Below are positions 30,775 to 31,949 of a stretch of DNA of 31,949 nt, in pieces. The stretch's first letter is position 1. The number at the start of each line of letters is the position of its first letter. This DNA is from a virus. The translations under genes and the position numbers were made by a program. A model generated the notes under the pieces. That model did no database searches. It worked only from the letters and a program-made list of their open reading frames with translations, and was not told where the DNA came from. The stretch is taken from positions 1 to 31,949 of the IMG/VR virus record IMGVR_UViG_3300026531_000053, one strand, 5' to 3'.

Positions 30775-31209
30775 ATGAAAATCACGCACTCACATATTGA
30801 AAAGTATTATCCAATTGTTGTCAGCATTATCGTATTAGTGGCACTTTTCATATACCAGCCAATTGATAAAGATGAGGCCGGTAGTATTGTAGCAAGTAGT
30901 TTAACCATTTTTTCTGTTATTTTTGGTTTTTTTCTTACTATTTTAACCATTTTAAAAAGTTTTGAAAGCAATAGGGCAATCAAACTTTTAAGAAAGGCGA
31001 ACAGATATGATGATTTTTTAAAATATATTAAAAAGCCTCTAAAATGTAGCCTATATATTACAATATTATCTTTTATAGGTATAGTAATTCCTGATTTGTT
31101 CTTATGGCACAATTTGCTTTTACTAAATATCTTGGTTTTCCTTTCAGTTTACACTTTATTAATGAGTATTAGATTTATACAAATTTTACTTCTATTGATA
31201 GATGGGTAA
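30775..31209 (+). CDS. RexB-like four-span membrane protein
   Basis: 144 residues from the ATG at 30775 (a GTG lies one codon upstream). There are four hydrophobic segments: about 11-28 (YPIVVSIIVLVALFIY), 36-60 (SLTIFSVIFGFFLTILTIL), 88-110 (SLYITILSFIGIVIPDLFLW) and 112-142. The loop after the second is basic (SNRAIKLLRKANRYDDFLKY). Lambda RexB is also 144 residues with four membrane spans and a basic loop after the second. It lies 16 nt after the RexA-like gene and is AT-rich. I infer an ion-channel effector of an exclusion system. Confidence 0.5.
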   Translation: MKITHSHIEKYYPIVVSIIVLVALFIYQPIDKDEAGSIVASSLTIFSVIFGFFLTILTILKSFESNRAIKLLRKANRYDDFLKYIKKPLKCSLYITILSFIGIVIPDLFLWHNLLLLNILVFLSVYTLLMSIRFIQILLLLIDG

Positions 31210-31240
31210 TTAAAATTAAATCCTTAATTATTTTTTCCTA

Positions 31241-31460
31241 TAACCACTGACACCAGCAAAATGTAAACCTAACTTTATTATTTGTTGGACGTAAAATGTA
31301 AACCTAATTGTAAACCTAATTGTAAACCTAAATGATTTTTGCGGTAACCACCGGCACCGGCAAATGTATACCTAATTTTATTATTTGTTGGATGAAAAAT
31401 GCATACCTAATTGCATGCCTAAATGTATGCCTAAATGTATGCCTAAATGATTTTTGCGGT
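31241..31460. repeat. Two diverged blocks of 12-bp iterons at the right end
   Basis: Nine copies of TGYAWRCCTAA. Block A: 31262, 31297, 31309, 31321 (all TGTAAACCTAA). Block B: 31365, 31400, 31412, 31424, 31436 (TGTATACC, TGCATACC, TGCATGCC, TGTATGCC plus TAA). In both blocks the first two copies are 35 bp apart and the later ones 12 bp, and the flanks match (TTTATTATTTGTTGGA; ATGATTTTTGCGGTAAC). So a unit of about 103 bp was duplicated and then changed in step within each block. The layout is that of an iteron array bound by a protein. It lies just after the RexB-like gene. Confidence 0.75.
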
Positions 31461-31596
31461 AACAATGGTAAGGTTTAGCCAAGTAAACTTATATATTGCC
31501 AAAAGCCCTAATAATATGGGCTTTGCCGTTTGTATTTAAGAGCTATAATAATTGCCTAAAAGGCCGTAAATAAAGAATTTATGTATGGAAATTTCT

Positions 31597-31700
31597 GGGT
31601 AATTAATAGCCCAAAAAAGTAATTAAACAGGTATTAAAAAGTAATTAACAGGTATTTAATAGGGTAATTACGGGGTAATTAAAGGGTAATTAATCGGTAT
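31597..31700. repeat. GTAATTA repeat cluster in helical phase at the right end
   Basis: GTAATTA starts at 31599, 31619, 31641, 31664, 31675 and 31686, with spacings of 20, 22, 23, 11 and 11 bases, close to multiples of one DNA turn. CAGGTATT occurs between them (31628, 31649) with a relative at 31694. Such phasing favours binding on one face of the helix or DNA bending. Between 31460 and 31597 I see only AT-rich sequence without a gene. Confidence 0.6.
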
Positions 31701-31703
31701 TTT

Positions 31704-31808
31704 TGTTACGTGTGGAACGGAAACGCAAAATCGGCAAAAATAACCTCTACTACTGTATTTATTAGGGTTTTCATTAAATTAGATGTAAATAGAAAATGTT
31801 ACGTCTGG
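31704..31808 (-). repeat. Right-end transposase-binding-type repeats (inverted)
   Basis: On the minus strand CCGTTCCACACGTAACA (31704-31720) and CCAGACGTAACATTTTC (31792-31808) match the left-end repeat CCATTCCAGACGTAACAC. They face the opposite direction to the left-end copies, as expected for the two ends of a transposable phage. The remaining 45 bases to the presumed end contain no further clear copy. Confidence 0.7.
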
Positions 31809-31850
31809 TTGGGTGCCTTATATGAGATAGAAAGAAAGACATTTTTAACA

Positions 31851-31855
31851 GGTAT
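31851..31855. repeat. Candidate 5-bp target-site duplication
   Basis: GGTAT here and at 29-33. Mu-type transposition makes 5-bp duplications. The phage end just inside reads ...TTAACA, ending in the CA typical of this family. Caveat: TTAACAGGTATTTA also occurs inside the phage (about 31646-31659), so the match may be partly phage sequence. Confidence 0.4.
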
Positions 31856-31949
31856 TTATTTTCCTTGCCGGAAAAGAAATTCTTTCTCCTCATCGGTAAG
31901 GCTATCATATCCGGATGAATTTATTTTCTCTAAAATCCGGTTTAATTTG
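31856..31949 (-). CDS. Host gene, C-terminal fragment (rhomboid-type / DUF6576-like end)
   Basis: Only the last 30 codons are in the window. The end reads ILEKINSSGYDSLTDEEKEF followed by LFRQGK and a stop. The 'GY.SLt.EEKefLf' end is the conserved C-terminal motif of Bacteroidota rhomboid-family membrane proteases (DUF6576). The gene's stop lies within 6 bases of the presumed insertion point, so the prophage is inserted just behind an intact gene. Confidence 0.65.
   Translation of the reverse strand, partial: KLNRILEKINSSGYDSLTDEEKEFLFRQGK

Larger units (their letters stand above)
34..31850. mobile_element. Mu-like transposable prophage, apparently complete
   Basis: The element contains a MuA-like DDE transposase, a MuB-like ATPase, an S24 repressor, terminase, portal, gpF-like and gpG-like head proteins, a contractile tail (sheath, tube, baseplate, spike), lysis genes and a terminal accessory cassette. 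No integrase gene was seen. Both ends carry AGACGTAAC-type sites in inverted orientation, and GGTAT flanks both ends as a candidate 5-bp target duplication. The right end reads outward as ...TTAACA, giving the CA terminus typical of Mu-type elements. The left end starts TATAAAAG rather than TG, so exact termini are uncertain by tens of bases. A 14-bp string spanning the right junction also occurs inside the phage at about 31646-31659, which weakens the exact right-end call. The identification as Mu-like is firm; only the coordinates of the ends are soft. Confidence 0.75.

Noticed and set aside
31294-31449. Cys-rich tetrapeptide-repeat protein (CKPN/CMPK)
   Set aside because: The 12-bp period keeps a frame ending in TGA in both blocks, but the first copy of each block is out of frame and no start codon opens the frame.
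31241-31460. CRISPR array
   Set aside because: Repeats are 11-12 bp with no unique spacers of regular length and no cas genes nearby; the layout is that of iterons.

Overview
The window holds what looks like one complete Mu-like (transposable) prophage of about 31.8 kb, inserted in a Bacteroidota chromosome. The host group is suggested by repeated TAnnTTTG (-7) promoter boxes, by tail families typical of Bacteroidota phages (DUF2586 sheath, DUF6046), and by a host gene fragment at the right edge (31856-31949, minus) that reads as the conserved C-terminus of Bacteroidota rhomboid-type/DUF6576 proteins. GGTAT at 29-33 and at 31851-31855 is a candidate 5-bp target duplication. AGACGTAAC-type sites are direct repeats at the left end and appear inverted at the right end, as expected for transposase binding sites.

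Right arm (22.4-31.2 kb). A LexA-like (S24) repressor (29172-29855, plus) heads a three-gene rightward operon. The next two genes have the layout of lambda rexA-rexB: a 296-residue soluble protein, then a 144-residue protein with four membrane segments. Divergent from the repressor, the early operon runs left: a small HTH protein, MuA-like DDE transposase, MuB-like AAA ATPase, DUF3164 and about ten small proteins. Two of these are very short (a 47-residue membrane protein and a 55-residue HTH-like protein with a good promoter of its own). Between 22128 and 22372 lie three consecutive small stem-loop RNAs, each starting a few bases after a TAnnTTTG box.

Head module (15.9-22.1 kb, plus): a gp46-like baseplate protein, small and large terminase, connector and completion proteins, DUF935 portal and a gpF-like minor head protein. 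The gpF-like frame has no ATG and opens into the portal stop through an A10 run, so a portal-gpF fusion by -1 frameshift is likely. Its AT-rich C-terminus looks like an added effector domain.

Late left operon (15.7 to 0.3 kb, minus): protease/scaffold with an internal scaffold start, major capsid, endolysin, unimolecular spanin, sheath, tube, a tail chaperone with a classic A AAA AAG frameshift, tape measure, baseplate genes, fibre, and then a terminal accessory cassette. That cassette is a 43-residue protein, an ABC-type ATPase joined by a -1 frameshift on A10 to a GNAT domain (COG2401 architecture), and a formyltransferase-like enzyme whose usual catalytic Asn is Gly. It occupies the position where Mu carries mom, so a DNA-modification (anti-restriction) role is the leading hypothesis.

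The two gene-free ends carry dense repeats. The right end is the richest: nine TGTAAACCTAA-type 12-bp iterons in two diverged blocks, six GTAATTA repeats at roughly 11-bp multiples, and the inverted end sites.
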